The position numbers were made by a program, and so were the translations under genes. From CAWDYA01 sp963806495 (GTDB taxonomy: Bacteria; Acidobacteriota; Polarisedimenticolia; JACPZX01; DASXTC01): a stretch of 64,000 bases of DNA. Shown one piece after another: positions 52,971 through 60,855 of the stretch. The notes beneath the pieces are model-generated. The model saw nothing but the letters and a program-made list of their open reading frames with translations. It had not been told where the DNA came from and did not search any database. The first letter of the stretch is position 1. Every line of letters begins with the position of its first letter. The DNA is taken from contig CAWDYA010000008.1 in the NCBI GenBank assembly GCA_963806495.1, forward strand, positions 1 to 64,000, read 5' to 3'.

Positions 52971-52993
52971 TTCACAACCATGGGGGGCATTTC
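52971..52993 (-). repeat. Right terminal inverted repeat of the IS
   Basis: Reverse complement of the left repeat at 22 of 23 bases. It begins 19 bp after the transposase stop. Confidence 0.9.
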
Positions 52994-53081
52994 TCGTCGT
53001 CATACCCCCGGGCGCTTTCCTGGCAGGGGTCATGAGGCTAGAATGTCGGGCATCGGTCACATCCAGGAGGAGACGCTCATC

Positions 53082-53846
53082 ATGCCTGAGCTCGAAGGGA
53101 AGACGGCGCTCGTGACGGGCGGCGGCACCGGTCTCGGTCGGGCCATCGCGCTTGCGTACGCGTGCGAAGGTGCCCGCGTGATCATTGCGGGCCGGCGGCG
53201 TGAGCCGTTGCAGGAGGTCGTCGCGGCAGCGCCCGAGGGACGCATCCGCCAGGTCGTCGCGGACATGACGCGCCGTGAGGACCGGGCGAGACTCGTCGAC
53301 GACGTCATCGCGGCAGAGGGGGGGCTCGACGTCCTGGTCAACAGCGCCGGCATCCTGCAGGGCGGCGGCATCGACAGGACCGGCCTCGACGACTGGGACC
53401 GGACGATGGACGTCAATCTGCGCGCCGTCTTCGACCTGACACGCCTCGCGGTGCCTCATCTGGTCGCGCGCAAGGGGAACATCATCAACATCTCGAGCGT
53501 GGCGGGGCTCCGCCCCTACCCTGGGCTGCTGTCGTATTGCGTGAGCAAGGCCGCCGTGGACCAGCTCACGCGCTGCCTGTCACTGGACCTGGCGCCCCGG
53601 GGGGTCCGCGTCAACGCGATCAACCCCGGCGTGGTGGTCACCGAGCTGCACAGGGCCGGCGGCATGAGCGAGACCGACTACGCCGCATTTCTCGAACGTG
53701 GCAGGACGACGCACCCGATCGGACGCGTGGGCCGGCCGGAAGACGTGGCCGAGATGGCGCTCTTTCTCGCCTCGGAGCGCGCCTCCTGGGTGACGGGCGG
53801 GACGTTCAGTGTCGACGGGGGGCGGGCCCTGGCATCGGCACGCTGA
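53082..53846 (+). CDS. Short-chain dehydrogenase/reductase
   Basis: 254 residues, classical SDR. ATG 53082 follows AGGAGGAG; an in-frame ATG at 53043 lacks such a site. The cofactor motif TGGGTGLG is at about 13-20. NSAG follows strand 4. The catalytic triad Ser (ISSV), Tyr and Lys (YCVSK) is present. The A-G-R-R segment after strand 2 (IIAGRRREPL) favours NADP(H). Substrate is unknown; the closest common annotation would be 3-oxoacyl-reductase-like. Confidence 0.93.
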   Translation: MPELEGKTALVTGGGTGLGRAIALAYACEGARVIIAGRRREPLQEVVAAAPEGRIRQVVADMTRREDRARLVDDVIAAEGGLDVLVNSAGILQGGGIDRTGLDDWDRTMDVNLRAVFDLTRLAVPHLVARKGNIINISSVAGLRPYPGLLSYCVSKAAVDQLTRCLSLDLAPRGVRVNAINPGVVVTELHRAGGMSETDYAAFLERGRTTHPIGRVGRPEDVAEMALFLASERASWVTGGTFSVDGGRALASAR

Positions 53847-53874
53847 GAAGGCACGGCAGGAAGGCGAGCCGCTC

Positions 53875-54441
53875 TCAATGGCCCTCGCGCGCCGGCTTCG
53901 GTGCGGGCCGCGGCGGCCCCGCGAAGAACGCCCGCGCCCGTGCGCTGAAGCGGGCTCGCAGATCGTCGGGAACGAGGATTGTCAGATAGTCGCCCCCGGC
54001 GATCGCATACGGTGCCAGCACCGAATGACGCATCAGCGGCCCCCCGTCGGGGGGCACATGGGCGAGCAGCGGTATGGTGAGGGCGCAGATCAGCAGGATC
54101 GCCATCAGCACGCCCAGCCCGGCCCCCGCCATCCTGTCCAGGAAGCGCAGCTTGACGGCACCCAGCGCGCGGGCGATCAGCCAGGCCAGGATCCACGAGG
54201 CCAGCACCACCGCGACGAAAATGCCCGCCGCCGCGGCGAGCCGGAGCAGGTCGGGACCGGCTGGCGGCTCGGGAGGCCGCGCCGCGAGCCTGGCCGCGAG
54301 CGGCTCATCGTAGCGCACGGCGAGCGCCCATCCGGCGGCGAGTCCCGCGAAACCGAGGGTGAGGCGGATGACTCCCCGCACCATCCCGTAGATCAGCAGC
54401 ACGAGGATCACGAGACAGGCGCTGACGTCGAAGGCTCCCAT
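53875..54441 (-). CDS. CvpA-family inner membrane protein
   Basis: 188 residues with four membrane segments (about 8-25, 30-45, 75-100 and 110-132), the family N-terminus FDVSACLVILVLLIYGMVRG and a C-terminal cytoplasmic Pro/Arg tail. CvpA proteins relate to colicin V secretion and envelope stress. Their exact role is unresolved. The next gene upstream on the same strand is the P-loop ATPase. Confidence 0.85.
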   Translation of the reverse strand: MGAFDVSACLVILVLLIYGMVRGVIRLTLGFAGLAAGWALAVRYDEPLAARLAARPPEPPAGPDLLRLAAAAGIFVAVVLASWILAWLIARALGAVKLRFLDRMAGAGLGVLMAILLICALTIPLLAHVPPDGGPLMRHSVLAPYAIAGGDYLTILVPDDLRARFSARARAFFAGPPRPAPKPAREGH

Positions 54442-54481
54442 GGTTCCCCTCCTCCGGGGCCCGCGCGGCGGACCCGGCCGG

Positions 54482-55186
54482 TCACTCCCGGATGAGCAGC
54501 ATCGTCGTCGGGTTCAGCGCGATGCTCAGCTCGGAGACCTCGGGGTTGTCGTGGTCCTTGAGAAGACGCACGTGGACCGCCCGCCCATCATGCGCCATGA
54601 AGACGATCACGTCCACCGATCCTTCCAGCCGTGCGAGCGGCTCGGGGATACCCCGCTCGTTGCGCGGCGCGTCACGGTGGGTCACCGCCGACATCCACAG
54701 CTCGGCATCGAGCTCCCCGGCGATCGCTTTCAGCTCGGCCAGCTCGGCGGCCTGCGCGGAGCCGAAGTCGAAGTCATCGATGATCAGGGCGTCCGGGTGG
54801 AAGTGGGCGTGCTCGCGCAGGAAGGCGACCCCTTCCCGCAGCCGCGGAATGGAGAACGCGTTGCCGATGTAGGTGTGGATGTTCCGGTTGCGCTCCATCT
54901 CCAGCCGTTCACGGTCGACGTCGGTCAGCCCCGAGGACTTCGCCAGATCCGTGAAGATCTCGTCGTAGTATCCGCGGATCTTCTCGACCGGCTGGTTGAG
55001 CGCGACGTGCAGGACCTTGCGGCCCCGCATCAGGTCGTCCAGCGCCACGCCGACGAGGAAGGCCGTCTTGCCCACCCCGGCCCGGCCGACCGCGACGCCG
55101 ATGTTGCCGCGCCCCAGGCCGCCGTGGATCGACTTCTCCAGGACCCGCAGCGGGCTGCGTTCGTTGAGATCCTTGCGATAGTTCAT
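54482..55186 (-). CDS. RecA/KaiC-like P-loop ATPase of unknown function
   Basis: 234 residues from ATG 55184-55186 (GGGAGGA upstream). Walker A GRAGVGKTAF (about 34-43), the KaiC-like strand KVLHVALNQPVEKI, Walker B DALIIDDFDFG, and a sensor region LWMSAVTHRD. It resembles single-domain RecA-fold ATPases that load or recycle partners. It lies between fusA (upstream) and cvpA on the same strand. Function is not known. Confidence 0.83.
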   Translation of the reverse strand: MNYRKDLNERSPLRVLEKSIHGGLGRGNIGVAVGRAGVGKTAFLVGVALDDLMRGRKVLHVALNQPVEKIRGYYDEIFTDLAKSSGLTDVDRERLEMERNRNIHTYIGNAFSIPRLREGVAFLREHAHFHPDALIIDDFDFGSAQAAELAELKAIAGELDAELWMSAVTHRDAPRNERGIPEPLARLEGSVDVIVFMAHDGRAVHVRLLKDHDNPEVSELSIALNPTTMLLIRE

Positions 55187-55231
55187 CGGGTCCTCCCAGG
55201 ATCGGGCCCGAGCCAATACTCGGACACGCTC

Positions 55232-56392
55232 CTAATCCTCGTCATCGAGCCCCGTCCCGTACTTCTTGACCAGTTCCTGTGAGACCTCGGCCGGGACCGG
55301 CGCGTAACGCGCGAACTCCATCGTGTACTCCGCCTTGCCCTGGCTGCTCGAGCGCAGGTCGGTGGAGTAGCCGAACATCTCGGCCAGCGGGACCTCGGCA
55401 TCCACGCGGACGAACCCCTCCGACTCGGTGGTCCCCACGATCATGCCGCGGCGCTGCATCACGGTGCGGACGAACGCTCCCTGGAACTCCGACGGACCCT
55501 CGATCGACACCTTCATGATCGGCTCGAGGATCTGAGGTTTCGCCCTGTGATAGACCTCCCGGAAGGCGCCCCGGGCGGCGGCCTGGAACGCGTTGTCGGA
55601 GGAGTCGACCGAGTGCGCCGCGCCGTCGTCGAGGACCACCCTCAGCCCGGTGACCGGGAACCCGATCATCCTCCCCTTCTTCAGCATCGACTTGAAGCCC
55701 TTCTGCACCGATGTGATGAACTCCGAGGGGATCGCCCCACCGTACACCTCGTTGACGAACTCGAAGTCTCCCTCCGCGAGAGGCTCGACGTATCCCGCCA
55801 CGCGCCCGTACTGCCCCGAGCCGCCCGTCTGCTTCTTGTGGGTGTAGTTGTACTCCGCCCGCCGGCTGATCGCCTCGCGGTAGGCCACCTGCGGGGCGCC
55901 CGTCTCGACCTCGGCGTTGTACTCGCGCTTCATCCGCTCGACGTAGACGTCGAGGTGCAGCTCGCCCATCCCGGAGATGATCGTCTCGCCCGACTCCTCG
56001 TCGACGCGGGCATGGAAGGTCGGGTCCTCCTTCGTGAACCGTCCGAGCGCCTTGGAGAGGTTTCCCTGCGCCTTCTTGTCCTTCGGCTTGATGGTGATGT
56101 GGATGACCGGGTCGGGAACGTGCATCGAGGTCATCGCCACCTGGATCCTGTCCGAGGTAAACGTGTCGCCGGAGGCGCAGTCGATGCCGAAAAGCGCGAC
56201 GATGTCTCCCGCCATCGCGTCGGTGATGTCCTCCATCTCGTCGGCGTGCATACGCACCAGACGCCCGACCTTGGCGTCCTTGCCCGTGCGCGAGTTGACG
56301 ATGGTGTCACCCTTCCTCAGCGAACCCTGGTAGATCCGGATGTAGGTAAGCTGGCCGAAACGCCCTTCCTCGAGCTTGAAGGCCAGGGCCAC
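55232..56392 (-). CDS. fusA: Elongation factor G, C-terminal part (frameshifted fusA)
   Basis: 386 residues of EF-G domains II-V: LEEGRFGQLTYIRIYQGSLRKGD (domain II), IIKP-type ISGMGELHLDVYVERMKREY (domain III), domain IV with the tip loop GGSGQYGRV and domain V LAEMFGYSTDLRSSSQG. The true frame extends upstream to 56440 (QDETKITLKPDPEAPLVALAFK) where it meets the N-terminal part. This fragment is not an independent protein. Confidence 0.93.
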   Translation of the reverse strand: MALAFKLEEGRFGQLTYIRIYQGSLRKGDTIVNSRTGKDAKVGRLVRMHADEMEDITDAMAGDIVALFGIDCASGDTFTSDRIQVAMTSMHVPDPVIHITIKPKDKKAQGNLSKALGRFTKEDPTFHARVDEESGETIISGMGELHLDVYVERMKREYNAEVETGAPQVAYREAISRRAEYNYTHKKQTGGSGQYGRVAGYVEPLAEGDFEFVNEVYGGAIPSEFITSVQKGFKSMLKKGRMIGFPVTGLRVVLDDGAAHSVDSSDNAFQAAARGAFREVYHRAKPQILEPIMKVSIEGPSEFQGAFVRTVMQRRGMIVGTTESEGFVRVDAEVPLAEMFGYSTDLRSSSQGKAEYTMEFARYAPVPAEVSQELVKKYGTGLDDED

Positions 56393-57317
56393 CAGGGGCG
56401 CTTCGGGGTCGGGCTTGAGAGTGATCTTCGTCTCGTCCTGGCTCGAGATCCAGGGCCTCGTTGACCACCTCGGTGGGCGAAGGCAGATACTTCGCCACGG
56501 CGTCGAGCAGCGGCTGGACCCCCTTGTTCTTGTACGCCGAGCCGATGAACACCGGCGTCAGCTCCAGCGAGAGGGTGCCGCGTCGGACCGCCTCGTGGAT
56601 CTGCTCCTCGGTGACCTTCTCCTCGAGCACCGCCTCCATCAGTTCGTCGGAGAACATCGAGACGGCGTCGAGCATCTCGTGACGCTTCGTCTCGGCCTCC
56701 CCGCGCAAGGCCTCCGGGATCTCCTCGATACGGATGTTCTCGCCGTTGTCACCGTCGAAATAGATCGCCTTCATCGAGGCGAGGTCGATCACGCCCTCGA
56801 AGGCTGCCTCCAGCCCGATCGGTATCTGCATCAGCACCGCGTTGTGCTTCAGCTTCTCGCGAAGCTGAGCCGCGACCCGGTAAGGGCTGGCGCCCGAGCG
56901 ATCGGCCTTGTTCACGAAGGCGATCCGGGGGACCTTGTACCGGCGCATCTGCCGGTCGACGGTCATCGACTGCGACTGGACCCCGGCCACGGCGCACAGC
57001 ACGAGGATCGCGCCGTCGAGGACCCGCAGCGAGCGCTCCACCTCGATGGTGAAGTCGACGTGCCCGGGCGTGTCGATGATGTTGACGTGGTACCCGGCCC
57101 ACTCGCAGTAGGTGGCGGCGGAGGCGATGGTGATGCCCCTCTCCCGTTCGAGCTCCATCGAGTCCATCTTGGCCCCCACGCCGTCCTTTCCCTTGACGTC
57201 GTGGATGACACGGATGCGCTTGGTGTAGAACAGGACGCGCTCGGTCAGCGTCGTCTTGCCCGAGTCGATGTGGGCGCTGATGCCGATGTTTCGGACTTTA
57301 TGCAGATCGGTGATCAC
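56307..57317 (-). CDS. fusA: Elongation factor G, N-terminal part (spdEFG1-like; frameshift at about 56441)
   Basis: GTG 57315-57317 with GGGAG upstream. The G domain is complete: NIGISAHIDSGKTT, the effector region KDGVGAKMDSMELERERGIT, DTPGHVDFTIEVE and NKAD. The phrases KGKDGVGA and LRVLDGAILVLCAVAGVQ are those of mitochondrial EF-G1 and its bacterial spdEFG1 relatives. After NEALDLE the frame is lost. Removing one base (the G at 56441 on the plus strand, C in the sense) joins it to the C-terminal part and gives about 694 residues, the normal length. It is the translocase of the ribosome. Confidence 0.95.
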   Translation of the reverse strand: MITDLHKVRNIGISAHIDSGKTTLTERVLFYTKRIRVIHDVKGKDGVGAKMDSMELERERGITIASAATYCEWAGYHVNIIDTPGHVDFTIEVERSLRVLDGAILVLCAVAGVQSQSMTVDRQMRRYKVPRIAFVNKADRSGASPYRVAAQLREKLKHNAVLMQIPIGLEAAFEGVIDLASMKAIYFDGDNGENIRIEEIPEALRGEAETKRHEMLDAVSMFSDELMEAVLEEKVTEEQIHEAVRRGTLSLELTPVFIGSAYKNKGVQPLLDAVAKYLPSPTEVVNEALDLEPGRDEDHSQARPRSAPGGPGLQARGRAFRPAYLHPDLPGFAEEG

Positions 57318-57489
57318 GGACTCCCTTTCCCTGGAGAGCCGCCGGTGTCCGGACGGTCCCCTCGTACGATGTCTTCAAGCAAGCCGGGTAAAATAGCAGA
57401 ACCGCGGGCGATTGGCTACCGAAGGGAGTGGCCCGCTCCGGCGCGAAGGAGGGATGGAAGGAGGCCGGCAGGAGCCGGCCCCCAGCTAA

Positions 57490-57834
57490 CTAGAGGCCCC
57501 ACTTGGCCTTGTTGGCCTGGACCTCCTCGACGCTCGGCTTCGGTTTCTCGATGTTCTTGGCCACCTCGAACAGGTCGCGCTCGGTGTCGCAGCGGGCATT
57601 GAGCGGCGTGTCGTCGGTGAACGGCTCGGGGACGGCATCCTCCGCCGTGATCGCCTCCCAGGGGCACTCCGGCTCGCAGGCGCCGCAATCGATGCACTCC
57701 GCCGGCGAAATATAGAGCTGGTCCGGCAGGTCCTCGGTCGGTTCCTTGGGTACATAGAAGCAGTCGACCGGGCAGACGGCAACACACGCCGTATCCTTGC
57801 AGTCCCGGCACAGTCTTGAAACGGTATAGGTCAT
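57490..57834 (-). CDS. Ferredoxin, FdxA-like (3Fe-4S / 4Fe-4S)
   Basis: 114 residues. The first cluster site is CRDCKDTACVAVCPVDCF and the second CIDCGACEPECP, the arrangement of seven-iron FdxA-type ferredoxins with an acidic C-terminal extension. It is a soluble low-potential electron carrier; partners are unknown. It is upstream of fusA on the same strand, 172 bp away. Confidence 0.94.
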   Translation of the reverse strand: MTYTVSRLCRDCKDTACVAVCPVDCFYVPKEPTEDLPDQLYISPAECIDCGACEPECPWEAITAEDAVPEPFTDDTPLNARCDTERDLFEVAKNIEKPKPSVEEVQANKAKWGL

Positions 57835-57941
57835 CTTCCTTCGCTCCTTGGAATGGCCCGATGGGCGACTGAATAAGATAGCACGACAGGGTCCACCTGT
57901 GACAAGGTTCCGCCGGCATCCTCCGGCAACGAGGTTCTGTG

Positions 57942-59117
57942 ATGTTCTCCCGACGCACCGAGTGGGATCTCAGCCCGAACCGGATCTCCGCCACGCTCTC
58001 CGCATGCCGTGAAAGCGGGCGCCGAATCCTCGATCTGACCGAGACGAACCCGACCCGTTGCGGGCTCGGTCCGCCCGCAGAGGCGCTCGCCTCGGCGATC
58101 TCCCGCGGGGCCGCGGCGGCATACGAGCCGGACCCCATGGGCGACCCTGCCGCACGCGCGAGCCTGGCCGCCGACTACCGTGCCCGGGGCGTTGCGGTCC
58201 CCGCCGACCGGCTGCTGCTGACCGCGAGCACCAGCGAGGCGTACGCGCACCTGTTCCGCCTGCTGGCGAATCCGGGCGACAACGTGCTCGTCCCCACCCC
58301 GAGCTACCCGCTGTTCGAGCACCTCGCGGACATCAGCGACGTCACGCTCGGACGGTATCCGCTGACGCGGAGCCTCGACTTCGCCATCGATCTCGACGCG
58401 CTCGTGACGCGTGTGGACGACCGCACGCGGGCGATTCTGGTGGTCAACCCGGGCAATCCGACGGGGACCTGGATCAAACGGGGCGAAGCCGCCGCGCTGC
58501 ATGCCCTGTGCCGCGATCGTGCGATCGCGCTGATCAGCGACGAGGTGTTCTCCGATTTCCCGTTCGCGGAGGACCCCGATCGCGTCGCCACCCTGGCCGG
58601 CCCGGCGCCCGCGCTCACCTTCGCGCTCAACGGCCTGTCCAAGATGCTGGCCCTGCCTCAGCTCAAGCTCTCCTGGATCGCGGTGGGCGGCCCGGAGCCG
58701 GCCGCGCGCGAAGCGATCTGCCGTCTGGAGCTGATCTCCGATACATTCCTGTCGGTCAACACCCCCGTCCAGCGGGCGCTACCGGAATTGCTGGCGATGC
58801 GGGGCCCGATCCAGCGGACGATCCGCGAGCGGCTGGCCGCCAACCGGCGCACCCTTGCCGACCGGGTGGTGGCCCATCCTGCCTGCCGGCTCCCGGCCAC
58901 GGAGGGCGGATGGAGCGCCCTGATCGAGGTGCCGCGAACCCGCACCGAGGAGGAGTGGGTGATCCGGGCTCTGAAGAGCGATGGCGTTCTGGTCCATCCC
59001 GGCTTCTTCTTCAACTTCGATGCCGAGGGGATGCTGGTCCTGAGCCTGCTGCCGCCGCCCGAAGTGTTCGCCGAGGGGGTCGAGAGACTCCTGAGGCGGA
59101 TCCAGTCGGAGACCTAG
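57942..59117 (+). CDS. Class I/II pyridoxal-phosphate aminotransferase
   Basis: 391 residues. Fold type I: TETNPTRCGLG at the N-terminus, TASTSEAYAHLFRLL cofactor-binding helix, LVVNPGNPTGT, ISDEVFSDF, and the Schiff-base lysine in NGLSKMLALPQLKLSW. It resembles alanine or aspartate aminotransferases of the AlaA-like group. The specific substrate is not readable. ATG 57942 is preferred over the GTG one codon earlier. Confidence 0.92.
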   Translation: MFSRRTEWDLSPNRISATLSACRESGRRILDLTETNPTRCGLGPPAEALASAISRGAAAAYEPDPMGDPAARASLAADYRARGVAVPADRLLLTASTSEAYAHLFRLLANPGDNVLVPTPSYPLFEHLADISDVTLGRYPLTRSLDFAIDLDALVTRVDDRTRAILVVNPGNPTGTWIKRGEAAALHALCRDRAIALISDEVFSDFPFAEDPDRVATLAGPAPALTFALNGLSKMLALPQLKLSWIAVGGPEPAAREAICRLELISDTFLSVNTPVQRALPELLAMRGPIQRTIRERLAANRRTLADRVVAHPACRLPATEGGWSALIEVPRTRTEEEWVIRALKSDGVLVHPGFFFNFDAEGMLVLSLLPPPEVFAEGVERLLRRIQSET

Positions 59118-59156
59118 CGGAGCCCGGGAGCGCCATGGGGGCGCTCCCGGGCTCCG
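59118..59156. terminator. Bidirectional 17-bp perfect stem between convergent genes (no U-tract)
   Basis: The arm 59118-59134 pairs perfectly with 59140-59156 around a five-base loop. It begins right after the aminotransferase stop and ends 20 bp before the metalloprotease stop, an ideal site for a shared terminator, but neither side carries a T-run. Confidence 0.6.
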
Positions 59157-59176
59157 GTCAGTTCGTCGTCATCGCC

Positions 59177-59947
59177 CTACTTGCAGGTCTTGCGTCCCGA
59201 TCTCCCCTTGCAGCTGTTCGAGCAGCAGTCCGAGTTCGAGGTGCAGCTCTCGCCGCGAGAGCTGCAGCTTCCGCCTCCGCCCTCGTCGAGCGTGCAGTTG
59301 TACAGCGTGTTGCGGCCGTTGATGTCGTCGCTCGTGAGTCCCTTGTTGTCGCAGTAGGCGATCGACGGGTACATCAACGCTGACGGGGTGCTCGAATGGG
59401 CCAGGCCGATCAGATGCCCAATCTCGTGGGTGGTGACCGACTCGAGGTAGATCTCGCTCGAGCACGAGCCCTGCGCCACGGTCGCGTAGTCGAAGTTGAG
59501 ATTGAACGCCACGTCCGAATCGGTGACCTGGACGACGCTGAGGCCCCCGCAGGTGCCGGTCGATCCGGTATCGTAGTAGCCCGTGGTCGTCGCGGCTATG
59601 CAGCTTCCGGTGCAGATGTGCCTCGGGTCGGCGAAGATCAGATCGCTGATGCCGTCGCCGAGCGTGTAGCTGACGTTGGCCGAATTGGCGGTCGTGACGT
59701 TGACACCGCTCCCGTTCCACGCCTTCACGGCGTTGACGGTTGCCGTGACGCCGTGGTCCGGGTCGTTACCGGTGACGCTGGACAGGCCGCCGTTGTCGAC
59801 ACGCACGTTCCGTGGCGTGTCGGCGTTGAACCACCGGCGCGGCGGGTTGAGCAGCACGTATGCCGAAGCGGCCGAGGAGATCATCAGCGCCGCGACCGTG
59901 AAGGCGACGGCGATGGCGAGTCGTTTCGTGCGGATCGTGTTCCTCAT
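59177..59947 (-). CDS. Secreted matrixin-like zinc metalloprotease with cystine-knot-like tail
   Basis: 256 residues. A signal peptide (cleavage near ASA) is followed by an M10-type catalytic domain with the zinc site HEIGHLIGLAH and a Met-turn in SALMYPSI. There is no visible cysteine-switch propeptide; the N-terminal segment LNPPRRWFNADTPRNVRVDN is a common start of these acidobacterial matrixins. The last 30 residues carry six cysteines in the order C-x6-C-x5-CC-x3-C-x8-C, the framework of inhibitor cystine knots. It is extracellular. The next gene upstream (secreted, unknown) shares strand and close spacing. Confidence 0.9.
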   Translation of the reverse strand: MRNTIRTKRLAIAVAFTVAALMISSAASAYVLLNPPRRWFNADTPRNVRVDNGGLSSVTGNDPDHGVTATVNAVKAWNGSGVNVTTANSANVSYTLGDGISDLIFADPRHICTGSCIAATTTGYYDTGSTGTCGGLSVVQVTDSDVAFNLNFDYATVAQGSCSSEIYLESVTTHEIGHLIGLAHSSTPSALMYPSIAYCDNKGLTSDDINGRNTLYNCTLDEGGGGSCSSRGESCTSNSDCCSNSCKGRSGRKTCK

Positions 59948-59959
59948 CGTCGTCTCCTC

Positions 59960-60466
59960 CTATCGACCAGGCTGATGGAGCTGGCGCGCCAGCTCGGACA
60001 TCGGCAGGCCGTCGGCCACGCCGCCCTGCAGCATCTCGTTGCCGGCCTTGTCGGACCGGACCCGCGACACACCCTGGAAGTAGCCGGCCACCTTCGGTGC
60101 ACCGTCGTCCCAGCGCGCGATGAACGCCACCACATCCTCGCCCGTCTCGAACCGAGGCGCGCCTTCCATCTCGACCGTGAAGTCGCCCACCGTGCCGCCC
60201 GGCACGCGCACGACGATCGTGTCGTCGGCGATGCCACGCAGGCGCCCCTTCACGGTGAGCGTCACATCCGTGAATATCATCGTGGTGTCCGCGTTCCAGT
60301 AGCTGCGGACATCGACGACGGAGGCGCGAACCACGGCCTCGGCCCGGTTCTTCAGGCTCTGAACGTCCTCCTTCAGGAACATCGATGCGACCGCCGGGCC
60401 GGCCCCGAACGAAAGCAGGAGCGCGGCGGCGACGAAGGATGCCATGTACCCTGGTCTGGATCTCAT
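59960..60466 (-). CDS. Secreted protein of unknown function upstream of the matrixin
   Basis: 168 residues with a signal peptide (YMASFVAAALLLSFGAGPAVA). The mature part alternates beta strands and turns (AVVRASVVDVRSYWN, FTDVTLTVKGRLRG, DTIVVRVPGG) like a small beta-barrel found beside matrixin genes in Acidobacteriota, but I cannot name the family. It is 12 nt upstream of the protease gene and may act as partner or chaperone, by context only. Confidence 0.78.
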   Translation of the reverse strand: MRSRPGYMASFVAAALLLSFGAGPAVASMFLKEDVQSLKNRAEAVVRASVVDVRSYWNADTTMIFTDVTLTVKGRLRGIADDTIVVRVPGGTVGDFTVEMEGAPRFETGEDVVAFIARWDDGAPKVAGYFQGVSRVRSDKAGNEMLQGGVADGLPMSELARQLHQPGR

Positions 60467-60855
60467 CCCTGAGTCCCCTCATCTGGCGGGCTGTCCCGTG
60501 CAGGGACAGCCGGTGGGTGAATGGTGCACACGTGACCGGTACGATCCGGGTCCTCCTCTGCGATGGGCCCCCCGGGACATCCCTCCGGGCGGAGGGACAC
60601 CGGCTCCCCTGACAATCGAGTCGGGGATCCGCGGGAAAGGCCGGTTTTCTATCGGAATACCCTCTGTCGGGTCGGGGCCGCGGCACGGGGAGAGCCGGCG
60701 GCCGGCGCGTGACAGCGTCTTATACCCGTGTCGCCGGGGGGAATGCAAGAGCAAAATGCGGTCGAGCCGACCCGGGTCCGTGGGGCATGCTCCCCTTTCA
60801 CGGAACCTCGTCGTATACTTACGCGCCCGTCACACACCAGGGGGAACCCGCAGGC
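60467..60855. other. Divergent intergenic region before the TonB receptor gene
   Basis: No gene is supported. A -10-like TATACT at 60814-60819 lies 36 bp before the receptor ATG, without a good -35 at 17 bp, so the promoter may depend on an activator or another sigma factor. Confidence 0.45.

Larger units (their letters stand above)
51698..52993 (+). mobile_element. Insertion sequence with one transposase gene
   Basis: A 1296-bp element bounded by 23-bp terminal inverted repeats that match at 22 of 23 positions, carrying a single transposase. No flanking target duplication is evident (GGA left, CTC right). It sits between hsp20 and the SDR gene. Confidence 0.88.
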
